Notes: generated by a model not told the origin, from the sequence alone. A stretch of DNA of 64,000 bases from Legionella parisiensis (GCF_001467945.1 NZ_LNYQ01000013.1:1463404-1527403), one strand, 5' to 3'; positions 18,227 to 28,019 are shown, counted from the stretch's first letter. Made by a program: numbers and translations.

Positions 18227-18904
18227 TTATTTTTTTCCTGTTGATGCATGATCATAGCAATCAACAATTTTAGATACTAACGGATGTCGCACTACTTCAC
18301 GACTTGTGAAAGTATGAATACTAATTTCCGGTATTTTTTTGAATAATCCTACTGCATGGGCGAGTCCGGAATCAATACCTTTTGGTAAATCAACTTGGGT
18401 CATATCCCCGGTTACTACGGCTTTTGAGCCAAAACCTATACGCGTTAAAAACATTTTCATTTGCATAATGGTTGTGTTTTGTGCTTCATCAAGAATAATA
18501 AATGACTCATTTAAAGTTCTGCCGCGCATGAATGCTAATGGTAAAACTTCGATAATATCTGTTTGAATTAGCTTTTGCGTTTCTTTAAAACCTATCATTT
18601 CATAGAGTGCATCATAAATGGGCCTTAAATACGGAAGGACTTTTTCTACTAAATCTCCAGGAAGAAACCCTAATTTTTCACCAGCTTCGACTGCTGGCCT
18701 TACAAAAATCAACCTTTGGACCTCACCTTTTTCAAAACATTGTATGGCTTTAGAAACAGCCAAATAAGTTTTCCCAGTTCCAGCAGGACCGACAGCAAAG
18801 GTTATGTCGGAACGGTCAATTGCATCAAGAAAATCAGCTTGTTTATTATTTCGTGCTGCGATTGATTTTCGACATAATTTAACATGATGAACATTATGAA
18901 TCAT
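18227..18904 (-). CDS. PhoH-like ATPase (YbeZ)
   Basis: PhoH-family P-loop ATPase, usually partnered with YbeY in RNA metabolism. Walker A is VGPAGTGKTYLA and Walker B is SFIILDEAQNTT; MFLTRIGFGSKAVVTGDMTQ and VVRHPLVSKIV are family blocks. The frame is open further upstream to 19024, but I chose the ATG at 18904 because GAGGAAA lies 11 bases before it and the upstream residues look non-coding. That gives about 225 residues, shorter than E. coli YbeZ, whose N-terminal extension is missing. The gene diverges from the PHP gene at 19067. Confidence 0.92.
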   Translation of the reverse strand: MIHNVHHVKLCRKSIAARNNKQADFLDAIDRSDITFAVGPAGTGKTYLAVSKAIQCFEKGEVQRLIFVRPAVEAGEKLGFLPGDLVEKVLPYLRPIYDALYEMIGFKETQKLIQTDIIEVLPLAFMRGRTLNESFIILDEAQNTTIMQMKMFLTRIGFGSKAVVTGDMTQVDLPKGIDSGLAHAVGLFKKIPEISIHTFTSREVVRHPLVSKIVDCYDHASTGKK

Positions 18905-19066
18905 TATTTTTTGGTTTTCCTCAATAAAGTAATATATATTATGAGTATAGTATTTATTATACTTTTTGACCGTGCAAGGATTTATAGGCACACAAGAATA
19001 GTGCAGAAAGCTCATCTTCTGCAAGATTTATGCTACAATCATTTTTTTTGATATTAACACTAATTC

Positions 19067-19891
19067 ATGATCGATCTTCATTGTCATAGCAATTTTTCTG
19101 ATGGCGCTTTAAGTCCAACAGAATTAATACAAAAAGCAAACAACCAAGAAATTAGGTGTCTGTCGCTTACAGATCATGATACTGTTGCCGGCTATACCGA
19201 ATTGTTGCAAGCAGCTTCTTCAACATCTATAAAAATAATTAATGGTATCGAATTTAGTGTCCGATGGAAAAAGCATGAGTTACACATTCTAGGTTACCAA
19301 ATTAAGCATACCTCAGACTTTCTTGAACTGATTGAACGACAAAACCAAAGCAGGATAGCGCGTGCTCAACAAATGGGAGAAGCATTAGCTTCACTCGGTA
19401 TTTCAGATGCTTATTTAAAGGCAAGTGAAATAGCCGGTCATAATCGAGTTGGAAGACCCCATTTCGCACGGCTTCTTGTTAATGAGGGTAAAGCTCATGA
19501 TCTTGGTGCAGCATTTAAACGGTTTTTGGGTCGAGGTAAATTTGCTTATGTTCCCACTCCCTGGATTACTATTCAGGAAGCCGTAGAGGGTATTATTGCT
19601 GCAGATGGGCAGGCAGTTATCGCTCATCCACTTAAATACGGATTGACGCGTTCCAAATTGCATGAGTTAATTAGCGAATTTAAAGAGACTGGTGGTGTAG
19701 GAATAGAAGTGGTTTCAGGTGAAATGACAGTAACAGAAGTGAATGAAATGGCCGCTACATGCCTAAGATTCCATTTGTTGGCTTCTTCTGGTTCAGATTA
19801 TCATAGCGATATTGCTTCGCGAGTGAACCTCGGAAGACAAAAAAAACTACCAGTAAACTGTACACCTATTTGGCATGAATGGAACATTTAA
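19067..19891 (+). CDS. PHP-domain phosphoesterase (TrpH/YciV, RNase AM type)
   Basis: Polymerase-and-histidinol-phosphatase (PHP) metalloenzyme of 274 residues. Metal-binding motifs are DLHCHSNFSDG at the N terminus, TDHDTVAGY, and late His residues in VIAHPLKYGL and SGSDYHSD. The E. coli homologue (YciV, RNase AM) hydrolyses nucleotides and trims RNA 5' ends. It is followed 11 bases later by the yciO-like gene, a conserved pairing in gammaproteobacteria. Confidence 0.9.
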   Translation: MIDLHCHSNFSDGALSPTELIQKANNQEIRCLSLTDHDTVAGYTELLQAASSTSIKIINGIEFSVRWKKHELHILGYQIKHTSDFLELIERQNQSRIARAQQMGEALASLGISDAYLKASEIAGHNRVGRPHFARLLVNEGKAHDLGAAFKRFLGRGKFAYVPTPWITIQEAVEGIIAADGQAVIAHPLKYGLTRSKLHELISEFKETGGVGIEVVSGEMTVTEVNEMAATCLRFHLLASSGSDYHSDIASRVNLGRQKKLPVNCTPIWHEWNI

Positions 19892-19902
19892 CAGGGGACT
19901 TT

Positions 19903-20523
19903 ATGAGTCAGTTTTTTGCGTTACATCCTGATAATCCTCAAGCTCGTTTGTTGAGGAAGGCGGTGAATATTATTGAGGAAGGTGGGTTAATTGTTTACCC
20001 TACAGACTCAGGCTATGCCTTGGGTTGTGGATTAGGTAATAAAGCGGCACTTGAACGTATTAGACGATTACGGCAATTGGACAAAAATCATAATATGACT
20101 CTTGTTTGTCGTGATTTATCTCAGCTTGGTACTTATGCCAGAGTATCTAATCCTATATTCCGATTATTGAAAGCATTCACACCTGGTGCTTATACTTTTA
20201 TTCTTAATGCAACACATGAAGTGCCCCGTTTAATGTTACATCCAAAAAGAAAAACTCTTGGATTACGTGTTCCAGATAACAATATTACACTTGCATTGTT
20301 GGAATGTCTTGAGGCTCCTTTAATGAGCACTACTCTAATTCTTCCTGGTGCTAAAGCCCCATTGAGTGAACCTGAAGCGATCCGCGATATTTTGGGAGAG
20401 CAAACAGATTTGGTTATTGATGGTGGTCATTGTGGGCAGGAGCCTACAACAGTAGTTGATTTAACTGGCGATTATCCAGTGATAATAAGAGAAGGCAAAG
20501 GTGATCCTGAACCCTTTAGGTAA
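19903..20523 (+). CDS. YciO-like Sua5/YrdC-family protein
   Basis: About 206 residues with the Sua5/YciO/YrdC fold, which in TsaC makes threonylcarbamoyl-AMP for tRNA t6A; YciO paralogues have weaker or different activity. Visible are GGLIVYPTDSGYALGCGLGN near the N terminus, RIRRLRQLDKNH, TPGAYTFILNAT and LGLRVPDN. The ATG at 19903 (after AGGGGACTTT) is preferred to one at 19879 that overlaps the upstream gene. The position beside the PHP gene favours YciO over TsaC. Confidence 0.87.
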   Translation: MSQFFALHPDNPQARLLRKAVNIIEEGGLIVYPTDSGYALGCGLGNKAALERIRRLRQLDKNHNMTLVCRDLSQLGTYARVSNPIFRLLKAFTPGAYTFILNATHEVPRLMLHPKRKTLGLRVPDNNITLALLECLEAPLMSTTLILPGAKAPLSEPEAIRDILGEQTDLVIDGGHCGQEPTTVVDLTGDYPVIIREGKGDPEPFR

Positions 20524-20549
20524 TTAATTTATTTATAAAGAGGATATTG

Positions 20550-21764
20550 ATGTCAGCATTATTTAGTTCCAATAAACGAGTTGTTTCTGGAATGAGAGTT
20601 AGTGGCAGATTACATCTTGGTCACTATCATGGTGTAATAAAAAATTGGATTAAATTACAACATCAATATGATTGCTTCTTTTTTGCAGCTGATTGGCATG
20701 GTTTAACAACGCAATATGATGAACCTGGTTTTATAGAGCAACATTTGTGGGATATGATTGTGGATTGGCTGGCTTGCGGAGTAAATCCTGGCTTGTCGCG
20801 AATATTTATTCAATCCTGGGTTCCTGAGCATGCAGAACTGCACCTCCTTTTATCTATGATTACTCCTTTGGGGTGGTTAGAGCGAGTACCCAGCTTTAAA
20901 GATCAGCAAGAAAAATTAAAAGAAAAAGACTTATCAACGTATGGTTTTTTAGGCTATCCCCTTTTACAAAGTGCTGACGTACTGATTTATCATGCCGATT
21001 ATGTTCCTGTTGGCGAAGATCAGGTTTCACATATCGAACTTACCAGAGAAATTGCACGTAGGTTTAATCATATTTATGGTAAGGAACCTAATTTTGAAGA
21101 ATTAGCAGCCGAAGCAATTAAGAAAATGGGGAAAAAGAACGGTAAATATTATAGTGAATTACGTCGACAGTTTCAAGAGCACGGAAATCACGAAGCGATT
21201 AAGACAGCACAAGCCCTTTTAGAAGACCAACCTAGTTTATCTATCGGTGATAAAGAGCGTCTATTAGGTTATATAGAAGGTAGTGGTAAAATTATTCTAC
21301 CTGAACCTTATCCATTACTTACAGAAACTGCAAAAATGCCTGGTCTTGACGGACAAAAAATGTCTAAGTCTTATCATAATACTATAATGCTCAGAGAACC
21401 GCCTGAGCAGGTTGAGAAAAAGATACTAACAATGCCAACTGATCCTGCCCGTGTCAAACGAACTGATCCGGGTGAACCAGAAAAATGTCCAGTTTGGCAA
21501 TTCCATAAAATTTATTCAAATGATGAAGTTAGAGGTTGGGTACAAAAAGGATGCCGTACCGCTGGAATTGGTTGTATTGAATGTAAAAGACCGATTGTCG
21601 ACGCGATTAACAAAGAGTTACAACCCATCCAGGAATCAATTGCCGAATATGAATCTGATTTAAGTTCAGTAAAACGAATTGTTTCGGAAGGAAGTGAGTC
21701 AGCGAGAGAAGTGGCTTGTAAAAATTTGGGTACAGTCCGAGAAGTTATGGGACTCGATTATTAA
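20550..21764 (+). CDS. trpS: Tryptophan--tRNA ligase (long form)
   Basis: Class Ic aminoacyl-tRNA synthetase charging tRNA-Trp. The HIGH-like motif is RLHLGHYHG and the KMSKS motif is GQKMSKSYHNT. At about 404 residues it is longer than the usual 330-340. The extra length is mainly a charged insertion at about residues 175-255 (KKMGKKNGKYYSEL through the IGDKERLLGY region) before the catalytic C-terminal half, as in the long TrpS form of several proteobacteria. The ATG at 20550 follows AGAGGA; an in-frame TTG precedes it. Confidence 0.95.
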   Translation: MSALFSSNKRVVSGMRVSGRLHLGHYHGVIKNWIKLQHQYDCFFFAADWHGLTTQYDEPGFIEQHLWDMIVDWLACGVNPGLSRIFIQSWVPEHAELHLLLSMITPLGWLERVPSFKDQQEKLKEKDLSTYGFLGYPLLQSADVLIYHADYVPVGEDQVSHIELTREIARRFNHIYGKEPNFEELAAEAIKKMGKKNGKYYSELRRQFQEHGNHEAIKTAQALLEDQPSLSIGDKERLLGYIEGSGKIILPEPYPLLTETAKMPGLDGQKMSKSYHNTIMLREPPEQVEKKILTMPTDPARVKRTDPGEPEKCPVWQFHKIYSNDEVRGWVQKGCRTAGIGCIECKRPIVDAINKELQPIQESIAEYESDLSSVKRIVSEGSESAREVACKNLGTVREVMGLDY

Positions 21765-21920
21765 TGCTCGGTTGTTGTATGCGAACCTTTGAAAATCAAA
21801 CCTGGATGAAACATTGTATCGTCTGGGTTTTACATTATTTTATCCTCACGATGGTTATAAATGTGTGTTCAGTCTTTGAAGGTATATCTGTGAAGAACCT
21901 AATAAGAATGAGTTATTAGC

Positions 21921-22715
21921 ATGGATATTGAACTATCAAGCAAATCGGAAATAAAAGCAGTTGTTGCTGGCAAGGAGCTTACGGAGCTTCCTGATGATTT
22001 ATTTATTCCTCCAGATGCACTTGAGGTACTATTAGACTCCTTTAGCGGCCCCCTCGATTTGCTTTTATATCTCATTCGCAAACAGAATATTGACATATTG
22101 GATATTCCGATTGTAAGTATTACAAAGCAATATTTGCACTATATTCAATTGATGGAATGTAGGCGTTTGGAATTAGCTGCTGATTATTTATTAATGGCGG
22201 CAATGCTTGCAGAAATTAAATCGCGACTGTTATTACCGTCACCAGCTGGAAATGAAGAGGATGATGAAGAAGATCCTCGTATGAGTCTAGTACGGAAACT
22301 TCAAGCATATGAGCAAATTAAAATTGCAGCGGAATTTCTTGATGCACTTCCTCGGCAAGAACGGGATCATTTCATTATTCAAGTGAGTCCTTCTGAATTT
22401 GAGCGAATAATAGTTCATCCCGAAGTTACTCTTGAGGATTTAGTTGAAGCCATGGAAACATTGTTGCAACGAGAAGAGCACACAAGCCATCATCAGGTCT
22501 CTCGGGAAGCGCTGTCTGTGCGTGAACGCATGAGTAACATTTTGTCACTACTCCAGGAGCACAATGTTTTGGAGTTTAATCAATTATTTTCTATTAAAGA
22601 GGGGCGAATTGGGTTAGTTGTTTCACTGCTGGCTATTTTAGAACTAGCAAGACAGTCGCTCATTGTAATTACCCAAAATGAAGCATTTTCGCCAATACAT
22701 TTACGAGCAGCATAA
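21921..22715 (+). CDS. scpA: Segregation and condensation protein A
   Basis: Kleisin subunit of the SMC-ScpAB chromosome condensin. The N-terminal SMC-head binding part is seen in LLDSFSGPLDLLLYLIRKQNIDILDIPI, quoted here only in pieces: GPLDLLLYLIRKQNI is the key block. The MAAMLAEIKSRLLLPSP helix follows, then an acidic linker (NEEDDEEDP), then a C-terminal winged helix ending LLAILELARQSLI. The 264 residues are normal. scpB begins one base after its stop. Confidence 0.94.
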   Translation: MDIELSSKSEIKAVVAGKELTELPDDLFIPPDALEVLLDSFSGPLDLLLYLIRKQNIDILDIPIVSITKQYLHYIQLMECRRLELAADYLLMAAMLAEIKSRLLLPSPAGNEEDDEEDPRMSLVRKLQAYEQIKIAAEFLDALPRQERDHFIIQVSPSEFERIIVHPEVTLEDLVEAMETLLQREEHTSHHQVSREALSVRERMSNILSLLQEHNVLEFNQLFSIKEGRIGLVVSLLAILELARQSLIVITQNEAFSPIHLRAA

Positions 22716-22716
22716 G

Positions 22717-23283
22717 ATGGACGAAAAAGAACTAAAAAACATAGTTGAGGCAATACTTTTAAGTGCTAATGAACCAATCTCTCTAGATAGACTATTAGAG
22801 GTTTTTGATGAATGGCAAAGACCTACTAAAGAGCATTTGGGAATAATTATAAATGACTTAAAGGAAGACTTTGTTTCTCGATCATTTGAGATTGTTCAAG
22901 TTGCAACAGGCTTTACCATACAGACTAAGAAAGAATATAGTAACTGGATTGCACGCATGCAAATTGAAAAACCAACTAAATATTCCCGAGCTTTACTTGA
23001 AACTTTAGCGATTATTGCTTATAAGCAACCAGTAACACGAGCAGATATAGAAGATATACGTGGTGTGGCAGTAAGCAGTCAAATAATAAAGACATTGTTG
23101 GAAAGAGAATGGATTCGTATTTCTGGTTATAAAAATGTTGCGGGTAAACCCGCTGTATATACAACTACAAGAGAGTTTTTAAATTACTTTAATTTAAAAT
23201 ATTTAAATGAACTTCCAACCTTACCCGAGGTTACGGAAGCATTGACCCTACATAATCCTAATGAAGAGCATATAACTGAATGA
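22717..23283 (+). CDS. scpB: Segregation and condensation protein B
   Basis: Winged-helix (kite) partner of ScpA in the SMC complex. About 188 residues from the ATG at 22717; an in-frame start at 22678 lies inside scpA and is less likely. Family blocks are EAILLSANEPI, TGFTIQTKKEYSNWI, LLETLAIIAYKQPVTRADIE and RGVAVSSQIIKTLLEREWI. It overlaps rluB by four bases (ATGA). Confidence 0.94.
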   Translation: MDEKELKNIVEAILLSANEPISLDRLLEVFDEWQRPTKEHLGIIINDLKEDFVSRSFEIVQVATGFTIQTKKEYSNWIARMQIEKPTKYSRALLETLAIIAYKQPVTRADIEDIRGVAVSSQIIKTLLEREWIRISGYKNVAGKPAVYTTTREFLNYFNLKYLNELPTLPEVTEALTLHNPNEEHITE

Positions 23284-24020
23284 GCAGCGAAAGGTTACAA
23301 AAAATACTAAGCCAGGCAGGCCTTGGTTCTCGACGTGAAATGGAACGTTGGATAGAAAATGGTTGGGTCCAAGTTAATGGAAAACCTACAAAAGTAGGTG
23401 ATTCAGCAAGTGCTGACGATAAAATTACGGTAAAAGGGAAACTGATCCCTAATCCACTTAAAGTAAGGCAAAATATACGTATTCTGCTTTATCACAAACC
23501 TGTAGGTGAAATCTCAAGTCGCCATGATCCTAAATTTGAAAAAACAGTATTTGATCATCTACCTCGCTTACGGCAGGGGCGTTGGGTTCAGGTAGGACGC
23601 TTGGATTTGAATACATCAGGTTTACTTATCTTTACCAATAATGGTGATTTAGCCAATCAATTAATGCATCCAAAATATGGACTAGAAAGAGAGTATGCGG
23701 TTAGAGTTCATGGTCAAATTAGTCCTGAAGCTTTAAATAATCTTCAAAAGGGTGTTGAGTTAGAAGATGGGGTTGCTAAATTTACTCGTTTGGAGTTCCG
23801 AGGCGGAGAGGGCGCGAACTCTTGGTATCATGTAACTTTAAATGAAGGTCGTAATAGGGAAGTACGGCGCTTATGGGAATCACAAGGTTTGGAAGTGAGT
23901 CGCTTGATTCGTATTCGTTATGGCGTATTGGCTATGCCAAGATATTTGTCACGGGGACAGCATTACGAATTAACACCAAAAGAGGTAACTGAGTTTTTAG
24001 CTTCTTTGCCTAAAGAATAA
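23280..24020 (+). CDS. rluB: 23S rRNA pseudouridine synthase B
   Basis: Makes pseudouridine in 23S rRNA helix 89 (position 2605 in E. coli). An S4 RNA-binding domain (LQKILSQAGLGSRREME) leads into the RsuA-family catalytic domain with the nucleophile Asp in GRLDLNTSGLLIFTNNGD. EGRNREVRRLWES is the second family block. The 246 residues are complete. scpA-scpB-rluB is a common conserved operon. Confidence 0.93.
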   Translation: MSSERLQKILSQAGLGSRREMERWIENGWVQVNGKPTKVGDSASADDKITVKGKLIPNPLKVRQNIRILLYHKPVGEISSRHDPKFEKTVFDHLPRLRQGRWVQVGRLDLNTSGLLIFTNNGDLANQLMHPKYGLEREYAVRVHGQISPEALNNLQKGVELEDGVAKFTRLEFRGGEGANSWYHVTLNEGRNREVRRLWESQGLEVSRLIRIRYGVLAMPRYLSRGQHYELTPKEVTEFLASLPKE

Positions 24021-24051
24021 TTGCTAATAGCCTAGACTGGGGTCAGCTATT

Positions 24052-24086
24052 GGATCCGGGCATTTTGGTTGTTAAGCCCGGAATCC
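24052..24086. terminator. Stem-loop between convergent rluB and L,D-transpeptidase genes
   Basis: GGATCCGGGC (24052-24061) and GCCCGGAATCC (24076-24086) form a GC-rich stem with one bulged A and a 14-base loop. There is no T tract on either side, so a bidirectional terminator is only likely from the convergent position. Confidence 0.5.
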
Positions 24087-24113
24087 ACTGAGCCCAAGCT
24101 ATTAAACTGATTC

Positions 24114-24815
24114 TTAAGCTGTATATTCACTCTTACCGAATGGTTTCAGCGATTCTCCAATGTGTTTATACAGCTCAGGAAGCCATCTGGGTTGAGCAAA
24201 AGTAGATGTTGATGGTTTGTTTTTGCGCAAATCATTGGGTGCGATAATTACCTGAATATTACTTAAGCCAACACGACGTGCTAAAATAAAAAGTTGATCT
24301 ATTGCAAGATCGCCTACAGCCAAACAGCCAACAGATAAATTTTTCCCATGAATAAAAATATTATTACCTAGATTTCTTCTCCCATCTTGATAACCTTTTT
24401 CTCTATCGAAATTGTTGGGATAATTAATCATCATTGATAAATGCATGCTGCTAAAGGGATTAAAATTAACCAGTCTATAAACACCTTCAGGAATTTGTTT
24501 GTCATTTTCACGTAACTTAGGTCCCAACCGACCACTAAAGCCGGTTAAAGGATAGTCATGAATATGTTTCCAAACTTTATTGGAGTTTTTAGCCCAGAGC
24601 TCAACTTTTCTTTCTGATTTGAAAGCAAGCAAAGCGATATCGTTTGGAGGATAACTCACTCCAGCTTTGGAAAAATAAGATTTAAGTTGAGGTTCAACTC
24701 GTAATCCATAGCGTTTTATTGCTCGGTCAACAGCCTGATCCCAATTGAGTTTGGGTGCCATAGCATAGCAATTAAGGCTTAAAATCATTATGATAAAAGC
24801 AAGTAACTGTTTCAT
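24114..24815 (-). CDS. L,D-transpeptidase family protein (YkuD/ErfK domain)
   Basis: Periplasmic peptidoglycan enzyme that forms or edits crosslinks, or attaches proteins to peptidoglycan. About 233 residues from the ATG at 24815, giving a classic signal peptide (MKQLLAFIIMILSLNCYAMA). The catalytic motif is IHGKNLSVGCLAVGD, with the conserved His and nucleophilic Cys; the family pattern is HG-x-x-x-S-x-G-C. An alternative start at 24872 would precede the signal peptide. Which reaction it does is not clear from the sequence. It is convergent with rluB. Confidence 0.88.
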   Translation of the reverse strand: MKQLLAFIIMILSLNCYAMAPKLNWDQAVDRAIKRYGLRVEPQLKSYFSKAGVSYPPNDIALLAFKSERKVELWAKNSNKVWKHIHDYPLTGFSGRLGPKLRENDKQIPEGVYRLVNFNPFSSMHLSMMINYPNNFDREKGYQDGRRNLGNNIFIHGKNLSVGCLAVGDLAIDQLFILARRVGLSNIQVIIAPNDLRKNKPSTSTFAQPRWLPELYKHIGESLKPFGKSEYTA

Positions 24816-24939
24816 ATAAATATTATCGTGATGAGTTGTTGAAATCTTATCAAATATTAATTGAAAGAACAATTTAACTTAGAACAAGGATTAAAGCAGG
24901 TTCATCAGCTTGAGTGGTTTATTAAACCCATCAATATCT

Positions 24940-25560
24940 TTAACTTTTATTTTTTTGTTTTAATAGAATTTGTTTTTTCACAGGTAATGATAATTGCGTT
25001 GTAATAAAATCTGGGCTTGTCGCTAAATGTCCTATAGACGGTAATAAACCATAATAATTAGGGCAAAGATAGGCTACTGAACTGTCTTGATTAACTTTAT
25101 AAAAAATATACTTACTCTCACAATAATCAGGCTTGTCAATAAGAGCTACTTGCATTATGGGAGTACCCTCCATCTTGCTCTCTATAAAAAAAGCATTAAT
25201 CCAAAGATTGCTAATAACAACAATTGCTCCTACGACTAAAAGTGCATTGATAAATGTGCTGGTATATTTGAAGGCTGGACCATTGATACTCAAGTGTGAC
25301 ATGACATGTATTAACGAAAGGACCAATATGAGCAAATTAAATGAATATATTCCAGCATTAAGATATCCAAAATATGTTCCAAAAATTTGATTTCCTGCGA
25401 ATTGAAAATTAATGAGTGCAGCAATAAGGCTGAGCCAAAGTGATGAAATAATGCAATAAATAGCGCTTTTTTTAGTTCCAATAATAAAGAGTATTAGAGC
25501 AATTAATGGAAAAAGAGTTTGGATTAATTTTCCCAGTGTGTACATTTGATTCATACTCAT
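24940..25560 (-). CDS. Hydrophobic membrane protein, lss-locus neighbour
   Basis: 206-residue protein with four hydrophobic helices in the first 120 residues. A probably periplasmic C-terminal part follows, with paired cysteines (PDYCESKYIF and AYLCPNYYG). I do not recognise the family. It lies downstream of an lssY-like gene, on the same strand after a 420-base gap. In L. pneumophila, genes lssX and lssZ of unknown function flank lssY, so it may correspond to one of them; that is a guess from position only. Confidence 0.5.
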   Translation of the reverse strand: MSMNQMYTLGKLIQTLFPLIALILFIIGTKKSAIYCIISSLWLSLIAALINFQFAGNQIFGTYFGYLNAGIYSFNLLILVLSLIHVMSHLSINGPAFKYTSTFINALLVVGAIVVISNLWINAFFIESKMEGTPIMQVALIDKPDYCESKYIFYKVNQDSSVAYLCPNYYGLLPSIGHLATSPDFITTQLSLPVKKQILLKQKNKS

Positions 25561-25980
25561 CAGAATGAAAAGGTGTTTATTTTAAAAACTATGTAGTTAT
25601 ATCAGTTATTTCTATGTATGTACATATAATGGTTAACCTGAATATGGTTTGATAAGAAACAGAGCTAGTAACTTATTTTCAAAAAAAACAATCCTCGGAC
25701 AATTGTACTCAGAATAGACCTTAAATACATAATACTTACTTAATTTTTATAAAGCCATATTAAGAATATATATGTTTCATTGGTTTTTATTGGTTTTTTT
25801 CACACAAACATAAGCGTATTTTGAATTAGGAGAATCAAATCACTAATAGAAAATACTCCGGGGTAGGCGGTGCGATCAATTAATGAGCAAACCAATTTTA
25901 AACCTCATTAGAACATAACTTAAATAATGTTATCTATGGTTTAATACAAACTGGTTATTACTTAATAAGGTGTAAGAGTT
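25561..25980. other. Gap downstream of the lssY-like gene
   Basis: 420 AT-rich bases with no open frame of interest, no clear inverted repeat and no recognised element. It probably holds the promoter of the 24940-25560 gene. I saw no trace of lssA, lssB or lssD. Confidence 0.45.
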
Positions 25981-28014
25981 TCATTTTCTTTCTTTGATGA
26001 GCGTTAGGTAAGGCTGTGTTGGATATATTGTTGTTTTAATCATAGTATCTGGAAGCTTTATCTGTTTGACAGCAAATGGATGTTCCGCTTTAAACATATA
26101 ATTCAATGGGTTAACCAAATTAGGAAAATAACCCAGGTTGCTTTTTTGTTTGTTTGCACGATTCGAGGGATGAATGCTGCCTATCCATAATGGTTTGTTT
26201 AAATTTAACAAATTATAATTTGACTCCCAAATTCTTAATTCAAGTGTTAGCTTAGTTTGTGGATCTGTATAAGTCATAATCAGTACAGGGGGTTTATTTT
26301 CATATAATTGAGTTAATAATGGGAGCTTAATGCTGTTAGGTTGTTGATTCATTCGCATAAGCAGGTTTGTAAAAAATGAATCTTTGTGTGGCTGCCAACC
26401 ATTTTCTTCCAAGCTGTTTTGTAATATATCCAAGTCTCCAGCGAATTGAAGATTTAAGAAACTAATTCTTTTTCCTATTCTGCTAAATTGATAAACAGGG
26501 AGAGTGGGTTTTTCCTGATCCCACCATGTGCCTTCGCTCAAAGTAAATTTTTTATAGTATGGGGTATGGTTGTACGATAAAGTTTTAAAATTAAAATATG
26601 TAGCTACTGATGAAGATAAAAAGATACTGATAAAAAGCGGAAGAATCATTAAAGATGAATGTGCTGTTTTTTTGCTAGAAATATTTGATTTTCTGTAATG
26701 CAAGCAATGGATTAAACAAATTGTCGTGCCTAAAAGATAAGATGCTAAAATATCTGTGAACCAATGGTCCCCTAAATAGAGAGAGCCTAAACCACTAAAG
26801 CTAAGAATTGTAAATACAATCGATTTAAGCGGACCTGTAAATAATGTATAAGTACTATTTATGTAGAATAAGATAAAGCCGTACAATGCAGTAGCAATCA
26901 GTAGGTTAATTGCAGGAAAAGAAGATCCTGGCATAACAACCAACAGCCCCGGAGGTCTAGGGCTATTAACAAAGTAGCTGAGTGATAGAGCTATAAAGCT
27001 ACTAAAAATAAGCAAACTGCATAAGTGTATAACTGCTATCCTATTTTTATTATAAGTAAGCCAGAAACAACAAATAATAAAAAGGGTGAGCACTGTTATT
27101 GTCGATGTTAATTGAGTGCAGCAGATAAAAAATACTCTTAGTATTGGGGTATTAAAACTTTGTAAAAGTAAATTAGTTGGAAGATTAATAGGAGTAAGGA
27201 GTTGAGCAACGGTTAATCCTAAAAGGATAAGAAAAAAAAGCAGACATAGCACTGTTATGAGCACAGTGGAAGCAGTGTGATAATGATTTGCTTCATCTTT
27301 TGGTGTAAACGCACTATATACATAAACCAAAAGAGAATTATTTTTTAGTTTCAACCAAAAATGATGTAAATTTATTCTTAAAAAGGAGCTTAATAATCTA
27401 ATTAACCATTTTATAAATATACTAAATAACCAAATGCCTGCAAGCATAATAAGGATTAATAAAAATAAACGTGTCGCACTTTCTGTGGACAGCTCATGGC
27501 TGGCTGCTCCTATTACTACACCAGGCATTATATACAAAATAGACCATCCAATTGCAGATATCACATTTGCTATAAAAAAACGCCATTGTTTCATATGCAT
27601 TATTCCAGCAATAACTGGAATGATTGAGCGTAAAGGTCCAACAAAACGACCAATTAATACACTTTTTCCACCATGGGTTTCAAAAAAATCTTTGCCATAT
27701 TGTATCCACTTGGGGTATTTACTAAATGGCCAAATTTCAAGCAATCGATCACTATAATAATAGCCCAGCAGGTAACTTAGACTATCGCCAGCAACCGCAC
27801 CTAAAATTGCTGCTAATAACGTAAGATCAATGCGCATAATTCCTGAGCCAGCAAGTATTCCTATGGCAGTCATTGTGACACTGCCTGGTACAATGCTGCC
27901 CACAATTGCCAGGGACTCCGTTAAAGAAATAAGAAATGTGATGAATAAAGACCAGTGCGGGTTCTGTTGCAACCAGTTAGTAAGTGGCTGTACGTAGTCT
28001 ACGAACAAGTTCAT
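25981..28014 (-). CDS. LssY-like DedA/PAP2/LssY_C membrane protein
   Basis: Three-part, 677-residue inner-membrane protein. Residues 1-215 form a DedA/SNARE-associated domain (GSIVPGSVTMTAIGIL, GAVAGDSLSYLLGYY, FVGPLRSIIPVIAG). Residues about 250-450 form a PAP2-like helical domain (YFVNSPRPPG; YLGDHWFTDIL). The C-terminal 200 residues match the LssY_C type (SEGTWWDQEKPTLPVY, FAGDLDILQNSLEENGW, LIMTYTDPQTKLTLELR, LWIGSI). DedA proteins flip or move lipids and support membrane potential; PAP2 domains remove lipid phosphates. The PAP2 motifs look incomplete here: the canonical PSGH motif reads SSFPAIN and the Ser-Arg of the last motif is absent. The gene starts five bases after the lipB stop. 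Confidence 0.85.
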   Translation of the reverse strand: MNLFVDYVQPLTNWLQQNPHWSLFITFLISLTESLAIVGSIVPGSVTMTAIGILAGSGIMRIDLTLLAAILGAVAGDSLSYLLGYYYSDRLLEIWPFSKYPKWIQYGKDFFETHGGKSVLIGRFVGPLRSIIPVIAGIMHMKQWRFFIANVISAIGWSILYIMPGVVIGAASHELSTESATRLFLLILIMLAGIWLFSIFIKWLIRLLSSFLRINLHHFWLKLKNNSLLVYVYSAFTPKDEANHYHTASTVLITVLCLLFFLILLGLTVAQLLTPINLPTNLLLQSFNTPILRVFFICCTQLTSTITVLTLFIICCFWLTYNKNRIAVIHLCSLLIFSSFIALSLSYFVNSPRPPGLLVVMPGSSFPAINLLIATALYGFILFYINSTYTLFTGPLKSIVFTILSFSGLGSLYLGDHWFTDILASYLLGTTICLIHCLHYRKSNISSKKTAHSSLMILPLFISIFLSSSVATYFNFKTLSYNHTPYYKKFTLSEGTWWDQEKPTLPVYQFSRIGKRISFLNLQFAGDLDILQNSLEENGWQPHKDSFFTNLLMRMNQQPNSIKLPLLTQLYENKPPVLIMTYTDPQTKLTLELRIWESNYNLLNLNKPLWIGSIHPSNRANKQKSNLGYFPNLVNPLNYMFKAEHPFAVKQIKLPDTMIKTTIYPTQPYLTLIKERK

Positions 28015-28019
28015 ATTTC

